This document shows positions 56,359-64,000 of a stretch of 64,000 nucleotides of DNA, piece by piece. The stretch covers positions 4,172,501 to 4,236,500 of the forward strand of contig NZ_CP145905.1 in the NCBI RefSeq assembly GCF_036894955.1, written 5' to 3'. A program made the position numbers and the translations under genes. The first letter of the stretch is position 1. The number at the start of each line of letters is the position of its first letter. The notes under the pieces were generated by a model, which searched no databases, was not told where the DNA came from, and was given only the letters and a program-made list of their open reading frames with translations. This DNA comes from Paenibacillus sp. KS-LC4 (GTDB lineage Bacteria; Bacillota; Bacilli; Paenibacillales; Paenibacillaceae).

Positions 56359-56901
56359 TTACAATTTCCAAAGCGCCGCATTGCTGGATGAAACCGCGAT
56401 GGCCCCGGAGCCGAACAAGGCGGGCAAATCCTCGCGCGTATGCACAAAGCCGCCCAAAATAATTTCCGTATTCGTCTCCTGCCTAATTTTGCCGACCATG
56501 GAGTGGGCGAAGCTTGGCAGCAGCTCGATGTAATCGGGCTTCACATGCGCCGCCGTATTAATAATCGTCTTGACCGAATGCGAATCAATGAGGAATCCGC
56601 GTTGGATCGCTGCCAGCTTATGCTTCTTGGCAAGTAGAAGGCTAGATGTTCTTGTGCTGATGACGCCATCAATTTTAATCGCCTTGGCTAAATAATGAAT
56701 GGAGGCCTCATCGTCCTTAATGCCCTTGACCATATCCAGATGCAAAAAAAGCTTTTTGCCCGCACTTCTCGCCGCATCCGCGATGCCCTGCAATTGTATA
56801 AGCTCGCCCTCAAGCAAAAATAAGATCTGCTGCGGCGAGGCCAGCGCCTGCTCTAATTCCTTGAAATTCCGAATCGCCGGAATAACCGTATTCGGCTGCA
56901 T
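56359..56901 (-). CDS. glpP: Glycerol-3-phosphate responsive antiterminator
   Basis: 180 residues from the ATG at 56901 (GGAGGG 8 nt upstream; the frame is open 14 codons earlier). GlpP-type TIM barrel: LFLHLDMVKGI, DGVISTRTSSLLLAKKH, QRGFLIDSHSV, IELLPSFAHSMV and LGGFVHTREDLPALFGSGAIAVSSS. With glycerol-3-phosphate it lets polymerase read through leader terminators of glp genes. It is transcribed with glpK. Confidence 0.93.
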   Translation of the reverse strand: MQPNTVIPAIRNFKELEQALASPQQILFLLEGELIQLQGIADAARSAGKKLFLHLDMVKGIKDDEASIHYLAKAIKIDGVISTRTSSLLLAKKHKLAAIQRGFLIDSHSVKTIINTAAHVKPDYIELLPSFAHSMVGKIRQETNTEIILGGFVHTREDLPALFGSGAIAVSSSNAALWKL

Positions 56902-57103
56902 GCTTGTTCCCTCCAAACCTCGCAACCATTCACGGCTGCTCAAATCACTGCTTTAGCTGTAAAGCTGTAAACGATTTCAACGGCTATCAATTAAAAAAAG
57001 CCGACAGAAAGAATGTATACACCCCATATTCGGAATTTATATACTCAATCCAGCGGCTGTTCTCATTAGTCTCACAGCAAGTTTTATTTACTTGTCAGTG
57101 ACG

Positions 57104-57132
57104 ATTATAATATACTAAGGTCAAGCTGTAAA
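57104..57132 (-). promoter_or_regulatory. Sigma-A-type promoter of glpP-glpK
   Basis: On the minus strand TTTACA (57127-57132), 17 nt, TATAAT (57104-57109). A leader of about 190 nt follows with a CGGCT T7 run (56993-57003). AGCCG upstream (57054-57058) can pair with it weakly, as a leader terminator under GlpP control might. Confidence 0.65.
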
Positions 57133-57144
57133 CCCACTCATACC

Positions 57145-57768
57145 TTAAGAAAGCTTAAGAAGACCAAGCTCTTCCAGCTCCTCAAGCGCTTCCTCAGCGT
57201 CTCGCTGCGGATTCAGGCTGGCAATGAGTTGTTGTGTGATTTCGACCCCTTCAAAAACCGCACGGACGGCTGCCAATTCCAGCTTCTCCTCGAAATAGTC
57301 CTGCGCCCATTCCTGATAGCTTTCAGGGGAATCGCACAAATAACCCAGCAGATAATCTGCTCCATTTTCCCAACCCTCTGGCTGCTCATATTCGCTAGTG
57401 CGCCACACGGAATCGCCATTTTCCCGCCAAATGCAAAAGGTGACATCCTCATGGGTGAATGCCACATCCTGAATGCGTTGCAGCAGCGCTTCTGGCACCT
57501 CATTATAAATACCCGGCCATGTACCGTATTCCTCCTGGGCATGCGGGCTGTACGGCGATTCATGGTCAAAGCCTTTAATAATGACCCCTTCCGGTGCAAA
57601 AACAACAAATACAACATCCCCCGAGCCATTGTTCAAGCTGCCCATCGTTTCATCATCCGCCCATGTGGAGTCATAGCGATGAACGCGAAGCCAATCTTCC
57701 TCGCACATAATCAAATCCAGCGCAGCGAGTATGCGCATCTGCTTCTCCAGCTTCTCTGGTGCCGGCAA
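57145..57768 (-). CDS. Conserved hypothetical protein
   Basis: 207 residues from the TTG at 57768, with AGGAG 9 nt before it; no ATG is suitable. Acidic, soluble, with no recognised domain. Its middle has SPYSPHAQEEYGTWPGIY and CIWRENGDSVWR, and the C-terminus has a Glu/Leu-rich helix. The glpP promoter is close to its 3' end. Confidence 0.65.
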   Translation of the reverse strand: MPAPEKLEKQMRILAALDLIMCEEDWLRVHRYDSTWADDETMGSLNNGSGDVVFVVFAPEGVIIKGFDHESPYSPHAQEEYGTWPGIYNEVPEALLQRIQDVAFTHEDVTFCIWRENGDSVWRTSEYEQPEGWENGADYLLGYLCDSPESYQEWAQDYFEEKLELAAVRAVFEGVEITQQLIASLNPQRDAEEALEELEELGLLKLS

Positions 57769-57811
57769 CCGCGGCTTCTCCTATTGCTTCATTATATTTT
57801 GCCTCCCCCCG

Positions 57812-57886
57812 TTAGCTAGTTTTAGAGCTGTCTGACTCTAATAACTCCTTCATCCGGCTTAACTGTTCGTCCCAAAAATGCTTCAT
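57812..57886 (-). CDS. Possible 24-residue peptide gene
   Basis: ATG at 57886 reads MKHFWDEQLSRM... and stops at 57812. An AAAGGA box is just before it and it lies 43 nt upstream of the gene at 57145-57768, on the same strand. It could be a leader peptide or a coincidence. Confidence 0.25.
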   Translation of the reverse strand: MKHFWDEQLSRMKELLESDSSKTS

Positions 57887-58142
57887 CCTTTCTCTTATAT
57901 ACACATCAATTTCCCATTATACATCAAAACCTTCAAACGACGATGCAGCAGTGCAGGGCAGGGCACCAAAGCAACGCAACGCTAAAGGATATACCGCGCC
58001 AATTCCTCAAGATGCTCGGTTAAAATAGGCCGCAACGATGTTGCTCCATTTTGCGTAGTAAAAGAAATATCTCCGTTTCGGTATCGGTAAAGAGCACGAA
58101 ACGTAATAACTAGGAGATAACTGAACAAAAGGGGGAGAGCGG

Positions 58143-59300
58143 ATGTTGAGCTTGAAACGAATATCGACTTTGCTGACGTTCAGCATATGCATAGGGCTGC
58201 TTGCAGCCTGCGGGCAAAATGACGCTCCGGGGGCAATCCAGTTCACCTCGGCTGCCTCGCCAAAAGCAACGTTTGATTCAGCCGTGTCTGAGATGACAGC
58301 TTCACCGGAATTCAATGCTGGGTCTACTGAAGCATACGAGGTTATTGCAGAGAAGCTGCGTGCGCCTTGGGTTATCGCATTTGCTGACGACGTTATTTAT
58401 GTTAGTGAGCGCGAAGGCCATATTGTCAAAATCGAGGGCAAGCAACAAACGAGACAAAACGTTTATTTAACTAAATCCGTTCAAGGAGGCGGCGAAGGCG
58501 GACTTTTAGGCTTTTTGCTTGCGCCGGATTTCGAGCAATCTCAGCTTGCCTATGCTTACCATACGTATGAAGAAGGCGGAGAAACGCTTAACCGAATCGT
58601 GCAGCTGAAGTACACTGGCGAGAGCTGGGAAGAAGCTCATGCTTTACTGGAGGGTATTCCAGGTGCCTTTAATCATAATGGAGGGCGGATGGCCTATGGA
58701 CCGGACAAGCTGCTGTATATCACAACAGGCGATGCTCAGCAGCCTGAGCTTTCACAGGATACGCGCAGCCTGGCAGGTAAAATACTTCGCATGACACTCG
58801 ATGGCAAAGTGCCGGCAGACAATCCATTTGCTGGTTCCTACGTTTTTTCGTATGGGCACCGCAATCCGCAGGGATTGGCCTGGACCGATAAAGGTGTCAT
58901 GCTTGTTACAGAGCATGGCCCATCAGGCTCGCCTGGCGGACATGACGAAATTAACGTCATTGAGCCTGGCGGCAATTATGGGTGGCCGAATGTATACGGC
59001 GATCAAACAGGCAGCGGGCTGATTCCGCCCGTCTATCACTCTGGAGAACCGGCTATCGCACCTTCCGGCGCAGCAATCGACGACCAGAACCGGATGCTGA
59101 TCGCTACGCTCGCGGGCCGTTCGCTATATCGCTATAACCTTGAGACAACGGAAATGGCTGTCGTCTTTAATGGAGAAGGACGCTTGCGCGATGTAAAGCT
59201 GAAGGATGGACGCGTCTATGTCATTACCAATAATACTGATGGCAGAGGAAGTCCTTCAGCTACAGATGATCGCTTGCTGCTATTGACCAGCTTGAAATAG
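58143..59300 (+). CDS. PQQ-type sugar dehydrogenase lipoprotein (glucose/sorbosone dehydrogenase family)
   Basis: 385 residues. Lipobox AACGQ (Cys near 23). The beta-propeller of the GSDH family follows: APWVIAF, EGGLLGF, FNHNGGRMAYGPDKLLY, SYGHRNPQGLAW, EHGPSGSPGGHDEINVI, NYGWP. Soluble-type PQQ dehydrogenases oxidise aldoses outside the cell. PQQ synthesis genes are not present, so the cofactor or real activity is open. A GGGGGAG box precedes the ATG. An IS1182 element follows at once. Confidence 0.9.
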   Translation: MLSLKRISTLLTFSICIGLLAACGQNDAPGAIQFTSAASPKATFDSAVSEMTASPEFNAGSTEAYEVIAEKLRAPWVIAFADDVIYVSEREGHIVKIEGKQQTRQNVYLTKSVQGGGEGGLLGFLLAPDFEQSQLAYAYHTYEEGGETLNRIVQLKYTGESWEEAHALLEGIPGAFNHNGGRMAYGPDKLLYITTGDAQQPELSQDTRSLAGKILRMTLDGKVPADNPFAGSYVFSYGHRNPQGLAWTDKGVMLVTEHGPSGSPGGHDEINVIEPGGNYGWPNVYGDQTGSGLIPPVYHSGEPAIAPSGAAIDDQNRMLIATLAGRSLYRYNLETTEMAVVFNGEGRLRDVKLKDGRVYVITNNTDGRGSPSATDDRLLLLTSLK

Positions 59301-59305
59301 ACGAA

Positions 59306-61089
59306 GCAGGGGGCTGTCCCAAAAGTCATAAATGACTTAGGGACGCCCCTTCTTCATAATGTCAAACAAAAAGAAACCGTTTCTTGGTAAAATGGAGGTA
59401 CCACCCAACCAACTACCAAAGGAGACGGTTTCTTTGTACATTCAATATACCATGGATCAACTTTGCTTACCAATGGATTTAGAAGAAGACATACCCGCTA
59501 ACCATTTGGTTCGTGTAGTCAACGCTGCTGTTAATCAGCTCGACGACGCGATCTTCGACGCGGCTTATCCCGGAGGCGGAAGAGATAGCTATCACCCCAA
59601 GATGCTCACCAAAGTTATCATTTACGCCTACTCACAGCGAATCTACTCTTCTCGTCAAATCGCCAAAGCGGTTCGTGAGAATATCATGTTCATGTGGATC
59701 GCAGGCAGACAACGACCAGACTTTCGAACGCTGAATCGGTTTCGTTCCGAACGAATGAAAGAGGTACTGGAGACGGTCTTCACAGGTATCCTTCATTATC
59801 TTGCAGAGGAAAAGTACGTGAAGCTTGAGCATTACTTTGTCGATGGCACGAAGATCGAAGCAAACGCGAACCGTTACACCTTCGTCTGGGGCAAAGCCGT
59901 CGTGAAGCACAAGGCAAAGTTGCAAGAGAAAGTACGGACACTGTTTGCAACGATTGAAGCAGCGGAGAAGCAAGAAGAGCTGGAACAGGCTGGAGAAGAC
60001 CTCACCGAGCTTGGCGAGGCATCCGCGCTGACGAGCGAAAAGCTAGAGGCTGCTGTTCAACAATTGGAAGCTAAACTGCAAGTCCAGCCGAAGGACAAGC
60101 CGCTTAAAAAAGCGGTGCGCGCGCTCCGTAAAGACCTGCTCCCTCGTTTGCAAAAATATGAAAGGCAGCAAGAGCTTCTTGGGGATCGGAACAGCTTTAG
60201 CAAGACGGATCCCGACGCTACCTTCATGCGAATGAAAGAAGATCACATGCAAAATGGTCAATTGAAACCTGGCTACAATGTGCAGATCGGAACAGAAAAC
60301 CAGTTCATCATCGGCTACAGTTTGCATCAACGCCCAACCGACACGCGTTGCCTCAAACCTCATTTGGAGAAGGTTAAAGCCGCTCTAGGAAAGCTGCCGA
60401 AAACCGTCATCGCGGATGCAGGATACGGCGGTGAAGAAAATGACGCATACTTAGAAGGTGAGCAGTTAGAAGCATTAGTGAAGTACAGTACTTACCACAA
60501 GGAAAAATCGAAGAGGTGGCAGCAGGATATCAGCAAGCTGGACAACTGGCAGTACGATGAAGCCGAAGATACTTGGACATGCGCGGTAGGGCGCAAGCTG
60601 CTGTTTCGTTATGAGAGTAAGGGAACGACTGAAAGCGGATATGAAGTCAGAAAGCGACACTATCGTAGCGCAAGCTGCGAAGATTGTCCGCTCAAAGAAG
60701 CTTGTACAAAAGCACAAGGGAATCGGGAAATCAGCGTGAGTCTCAAGTATTTGCGGTACAAGCAGCAAGTACGCGAGAAACTCAGGAGCGACGAGGGATA
60801 CGCTCTGGCGGTTCGACGAATGATCGAGCCCGAGAGTGTATTTGGACAACTGAAGAACAACCGGGGATTCCGGCGCTTTCTGCTTCGTGGCCTGCCTAAG
60901 GTAAGCCTGGAGGTCGGATGGCTTTCGCTTGCCCACAATTTGCTCAAGAAAGCGGCAATAGACCAAAAGTCAGAAATGGCGGTGCAGGGATGACCTCCCC
61001 AACACCGCCATTTCTTTATTTTTTACCTATTTTCCATAAAGCGAGCTGTTTCCTCAAGTGAGCGAACTTACTTTTGGGACAGCCGCCTG
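59306..61089 (+). mobile_element. IS1182-type insertion sequence, apparently intact
   Basis: Ends are inverted repeats of 20 bp with one mismatch: CAGGGGGCTGTCCCAAAAGT at 59306-59325 and its partner at 61070-61089. An internal hairpin at 59315-59343 (AAGTCAT/ATGACTT) is near the left end. One transposase gene fills the element. The left end is only 6 bp after the stop of the sugar dehydrogenase gene. No clear target duplication is visible. Confidence 0.85.
59359..60993 (+). CDS. IS1182 family transposase
   Basis: 544 residues. DDE residues: Asp in FVDGTKIEANANRY near 170, Asp in VIADAGYGG near 355, and Glu in ESVFGQLKNNRGFRRF near 495. A Cys-rich insertion (CEDCPLKEACTKA) lies near 435. The frame is undamaged, so the element may be active. 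A TTG start near 59434 with an AAAGGAG box is possible, but the ATG at 59359 is kept because the family shows the same N-terminus. Confidence 0.95.
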   Translation: MSNKKKPFLGKMEVPPNQLPKETVSLYIQYTMDQLCLPMDLEEDIPANHLVRVVNAAVNQLDDAIFDAAYPGGGRDSYHPKMLTKVIIYAYSQRIYSSRQIAKAVRENIMFMWIAGRQRPDFRTLNRFRSERMKEVLETVFTGILHYLAEEKYVKLEHYFVDGTKIEANANRYTFVWGKAVVKHKAKLQEKVRTLFATIEAAEKQEELEQAGEDLTELGEASALTSEKLEAAVQQLEAKLQVQPKDKPLKKAVRALRKDLLPRLQKYERQQELLGDRNSFSKTDPDATFMRMKEDHMQNGQLKPGYNVQIGTENQFIIGYSLHQRPTDTRCLKPHLEKVKAALGKLPKTVIADAGYGGEENDAYLEGEQLEALVKYSTYHKEKSKRWQQDISKLDNWQYDEAEDTWTCAVGRKLLFRYESKGTTESGYEVRKRHYRSASCEDCPLKEACTKAQGNREISVSLKYLRYKQQVREKLRSDEGYALAVRRMIEPESVFGQLKNNRGFRRFLLRGLPKVSLEVGWLSLAHNLLKKAAIDQKSEMAVQG

Positions 61090-61130
61090 TGCTGTTTATA
61101 GAAGCCTTTTGCGATAAAAGGTTCAACCCA

Positions 61131-62822
61131 CTACACTCTGCTTAGCAGAAACTTCATTGCAGTCGGTTCGGCAGATTCAGCAGCACTCGCTGCGGTATGC
61201 TTTGCTTGCACCAAATAAATAATTTCCAGACGATTGTCGGAGGCTTTCACAACCGGAACCGGAGCATCCGCCTCCACTTCAAGCGTTAGCCCTGGCAGCA
61301 TCCAGCGTTTGGCTGAAATACCGCGGGCGTCTACCCCTTGCCCCGTAATTTCAAAATAAAATTCAATGTCGACGGCAGCGCTGCACTGGACGTCTACCTC
61401 AAGCTGGCGTTCGCTCACTACCGCTTCATAATAGACACCTCGCAAATGGGTATTCCAATGCTTGCCGACTTCACGCCGAATGAGACGGAGATCGTATTTA
61501 TGCCCATCCTCCGTTTTCCAATGAATCGTCGCCGGGTGCAATTGGCCATTCGTGTTTTTGCTGCCTGACATCGCGCCCATCATTAGCTCTTTCTCAATCC
61601 AGGCTCGCGCTGTACATAAATTTGTATTTGCATCCGGATGATCCCGCTCGCACAGCTCACGGAACGGCTGCTCCACAAGCCGGTCGCGCTGATGCTCGGC
61701 AAGCTGAGGAAGCAGTTCCTCCGGCACATCTACACCGACAAGTGCAATCATAATGTCATGCTCCGTCTCGCAGTTGATCGCGGTAAAATGCTCATAGCCT
61801 TTGCCGAGTGCCAAATACAGCATAACGCCGAGCGAGCTGTGGGCGGTCATTTCCATTTCGTAGGCACGGGCAAACGGGCCGGACAGATTTTCGATATATG
61901 GATTATAAAAATCGGCGATGTTAGTCCAAAGCCCCTTCTCCATCGCATGGCCAAGCTGCTTGAATGCCGCCGACTTGCCATATTGCCGCCACAGGCCCAG
62001 CACCGTCAGATCGACTCCGTAATAGGTCGTCGTATTAAATTCGGATAAGGAGCCAAACTCCGCATAGCGAGCATGAAGCTTCTCCGCCTCACGGTCAGCA
62101 TGCTCCATCCAATCGCTGCGGTGCAGGCGGTTTCCATAATAATGGACAATAAACGTATGCATCAGCTCAATATTGGAATTCATCGGCACGACATCTGACA
62201 ATCGTCGCTCGATGGAGCCAGTAACGGCTTTAATCATCGCTTGCTCCATACGTTCAATCAACTGCTGCGGCAGCTTGCTCTCGAAATGCTCCAGGATGAC
62301 TGCAAAAATACAGCTGATGAACTCCCGCCAGTTCGGATCATAGCTTTTCCAGACCGGAGGCAGTACTTCATCTACAGCCGCCACAAGCCGCTCAGCGCAT
62401 TCCTTCTTCGCTTGCTCGCCTTCTATACCGTTTACCAAGCGCTGCGATATTTTTTCAAAGGTTTGCGCCAAAAAATAAGCATGACCCGGCCCTAAGCTTT
62501 TCCAAGGATAGTTGCCGATTGGCGGGTCGCTCGACTCCAGTGCGCTTTTGAAGGTACCATGGTAAATTTCATTTGGCGCATCAAGCTGCAAATCAATCAT
62601 TTTATGGAGCACCTCGCAAGCCCGCTCTACGTCACCTGGCTCACTTCGCAGCAGCAGCCCGAGCGCGTAATGTCCACTCCCCCTCGTGCCATGCTTGTCA
62701 TGCTCCTCGCTGTCGATGATCAGCTTAGCCAATTCATCATACTTTGCATCCATATAAGCCATCGCTTGATCAACCAAATAACGGCGCTCCTCCGACAGCT
62801 GGCTCCACTTATTCAATGCCAT
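61131..62822 (-). CDS. Large conserved protein, possible alpha/alpha-toroid carbohydrate enzyme
   Basis: 563 residues, no signal peptide. Helix-rich N-terminal 400 residues with HGTRGSGHYALGLLLR, EFNTTTYYGVDLTVLGLW and MTAHSSLGVMLY, reminding of alpha/alpha-barrel glycosidases. The C-terminal 150 residues are beta-rich. I do not recognise the family with certainty. It is 54 nt after the MFS gene on the same strand, so they may act together on a carbohydrate. Confidence 0.65.
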   Translation of the reverse strand: MALNKWSQLSEERRYLVDQAMAYMDAKYDELAKLIIDSEEHDKHGTRGSGHYALGLLLRSEPGDVERACEVLHKMIDLQLDAPNEIYHGTFKSALESSDPPIGNYPWKSLGPGHAYFLAQTFEKISQRLVNGIEGEQAKKECAERLVAAVDEVLPPVWKSYDPNWREFISCIFAVILEHFESKLPQQLIERMEQAMIKAVTGSIERRLSDVVPMNSNIELMHTFIVHYYGNRLHRSDWMEHADREAEKLHARYAEFGSLSEFNTTTYYGVDLTVLGLWRQYGKSAAFKQLGHAMEKGLWTNIADFYNPYIENLSGPFARAYEMEMTAHSSLGVMLYLALGKGYEHFTAINCETEHDIMIALVGVDVPEELLPQLAEHQRDRLVEQPFRELCERDHPDANTNLCTARAWIEKELMMGAMSGSKNTNGQLHPATIHWKTEDGHKYDLRLIRREVGKHWNTHLRGVYYEAVVSERQLEVDVQCSAAVDIEFYFEITGQGVDARGISAKRWMLPGLTLEVEADAPVPVVKASDNRLEIIYLVQAKHTAASAAESAEPTAMKFLLSRV

Positions 62823-62876
62823 GCCCTTTCTCCCCCTAGAAGTTCCACCATGTACTGCCCTGCTTCCATCCCCTAA

Positions 62877-64000
62877 TTAATGCCCAGGCACAGAACGGGT
62901 TCTTTTATTAACGCCATGCAACAGCAACAAGCCCATTATAGCACTGACCGTGCATGCCAGATACATCAATTGTGCACCACCCGCATTGTATAAAAACCCA
63001 TTAAGCAGGTTGCCAATAATGCCTCCCAGCCCAACAAAAACCATATTGAATATACTTTGTCCGGTCGCTTGCATTTCCTTGCCCGACACGTTCGCTACAT
63101 ACTCGACCGCTGCAACATAAAAGAGTCCGAACGACAAGCCATGCAGCGCTTGGATGCCGATCATGACAGGCGGATACGGAAACAGCCATTGCACAGCCCA
63201 GCGCAGAGCATAAGCAAAAGCGGCAATGACGAGCGTTCGTTCCTTGCCAAGCCTCGCAATAATTTTAGCGGCAAGCAGCATTGAGGGCACATTGGTCATC
63301 GAAGCGAGCAGCAGCGCAAAGCCGACCATGGAGAAGCTTCCGCCTGCCTCTTGAAAGGAAAGCACAAAAAAAGAGTTGTAGGCGGTCAGCGTCTGATTGA
63401 CAAAAAAACAGGCCACAAGAAACCATACGAAATTGCGGTTGCTGAGCATTTTTTTGAACCCTTCGGTCAAGCTCACCGTCGTTCGGTAACTATCCGATTT
63501 AGAGGGCAGCGTCAGCACCATTGCTACTCCAGCCGCACTAAATATAAAAAACGGCAGCCATAGCTGGGTAATGTGAAAATAAGATAAATACAAGCCGCCC
63601 GCATAACCGCCAAGCGCCGTTCCTAAACTCCCAAGGCTGCGTATCGTGCCATAGGAGGTGCCTCCTTCGCGGGCAGCGGTAACGGCGTAGGAATCGGCGA
63701 TCGGGCTTTGCGTCACGCTGAAAATAATCGACGTCGTATACACGATGACGAGCAGCGCAAATAGTTGAACATTATAAAAATAAGCTAGCACAGCGGGCAT
63801 GCCGATGCTGCATATGAGTACCAGCTTTGTCTGGCGGTAACGGTCCACCATGTAGCCCCATAACGGCTGAACGACGATGGACAGCAGCGTACCAAGCGAC
63901 ATCATCATGCCTACCTGACCTGTCGACATGCCTTGATGAACGAGCAGCGTCGTTAAATAAGGGTTGAATAAACCGCCAGCAAGCCCTGTAAACAAGTACA
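62877..64000 (-). CDS. MFS transporter (5' part beyond window)
   Basis: 374 residues are visible and the frame stays open to the right edge, so the N-terminus is missing (about one helix or less). MFS_1-like: GLFNPYLTTLLV, GYMVDRYRQTKL after helix 2, GTIRSLGSLGTALGGY. Members of this branch (3-phenylpropionate/lacY-like) import small acids or sugars. It is transcribed with the gene at 61131. Confidence 0.88.
   Translation of the reverse strand, partial: YLFTGLAGGLFNPYLTTLLVHQGMSTGQVGMMMSLGTLLSIVVQPLWGYMVDRYRQTKLVLICSIGMPAVLAYFYNVQLFALLVIVYTTSIIFSVTQSPIADSYAVTAAREGGTSYGTIRSLGSLGTALGGYAGGLYLSYFHITQLWLPFFIFSAAGVAMVLTLPSKSDSYRTTVSLTEGFKKMLSNRNFVWFLVACFFVNQTLTAYNSFFVLSFQEAGGSFSMVGFALLLASMTNVPSMLLAAKIIARLGKERTLVIAAFAYALRWAVQWLFPYPPVMIGIQALHGLSFGLFYVAAVEYVANVSGKEMQATGQSIFNMVFVGLGGIIGNLLNGFLYNAGGAQLMYLACTVSAIMGLLLLHGVNKRTRSVPGH

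Overview
The window looks like a chromosome segment from a Paenibacillus-type spore-forming Firmicute. Supporting signs, all seen in the sequence, are strong AGGAGG ribosome binding sites, SLH and 'stalk' (copper amine oxidase N-terminal) surface proteins, a DUF5704-type secreted protein, many AraC regulators, carbohydrate ABC transporters of the MalFG type, a GlpP antiterminator next to glpK, a cre-like box, and many U-tailed intrinsic terminators. The species assignment is inference.

Layout. 1-3415 (minus): an NRPS with an N-terminal condensation remnant, an adenylation domain, a carrier domain and a terminal reductase, cut by the window edge. 3496-6378: a chemoreceptor and a stalk-domain secreted protein. 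6533-7309: decayed AraC/periplasmic-binding regulators. 7318-22389: the most unusual region. An SLH protein, a 1130-residue DUF5704 protein, a 722-residue polymorphic toxin with an EndoU/CdiA-like RNase tip and its immunity gene form one minus-strand operon. It is followed by three further, progressively broken copies of the toxin unit. Each copy carries a different C-terminal tip and a different intact immunity gene. Three of the four units (1, 2 and 4) are followed by a copy of a conserved 3' block of about 200-250 bp that carries an intrinsic terminator. A perfect (TTTG)22 tract and a duplicated, re-started DUF5704 tail lie inside the array. I read this as a toxin/immunity cassette array evolving by duplication and recombination between conserved flanks.

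22714-23742: an AI-2E family membrane protein. 23990-38065: a sugar-acid/carbohydrate catabolic island with two SDR dehydrogenases, an enolase-superfamily dehydratase, a phosphodiester glycosidase-like protein, an aldose epimerase-like protein, UxuA, a carbohydrate ABC importer, an RraA-family protein, and AraC and GntR regulators. An Rpn-type nuclease gene is inserted in it. 38265-41536: a GH3 lipoprotein, an unknown lipoprotein and a HemD-like protein. 41884-48947: an AraC regulator facing a minus-strand operon of GT2, class III aminotransferase, zinc dehydrogenase, MFS transporter, DUF1349 protein and HAD phosphatase, possibly making an amino-sugar or aminocyclitol-like compound.

49256-64000: a lone UbiD-family decarboxylase, a spermidine-synthase-like protein with a lipoprotein, an ArsR/SRPBCC pair, glpP-glpK, a secreted sugar dehydrogenase, an intact IS1182-type insertion sequence, a large protein of unknown function and a partial MFS transporter. 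No rRNA, tRNA, CRISPR array or prophage was seen. No type VII secretion machinery is present in the window, although the toxins' N-termini look like WXG/LXG substrates.
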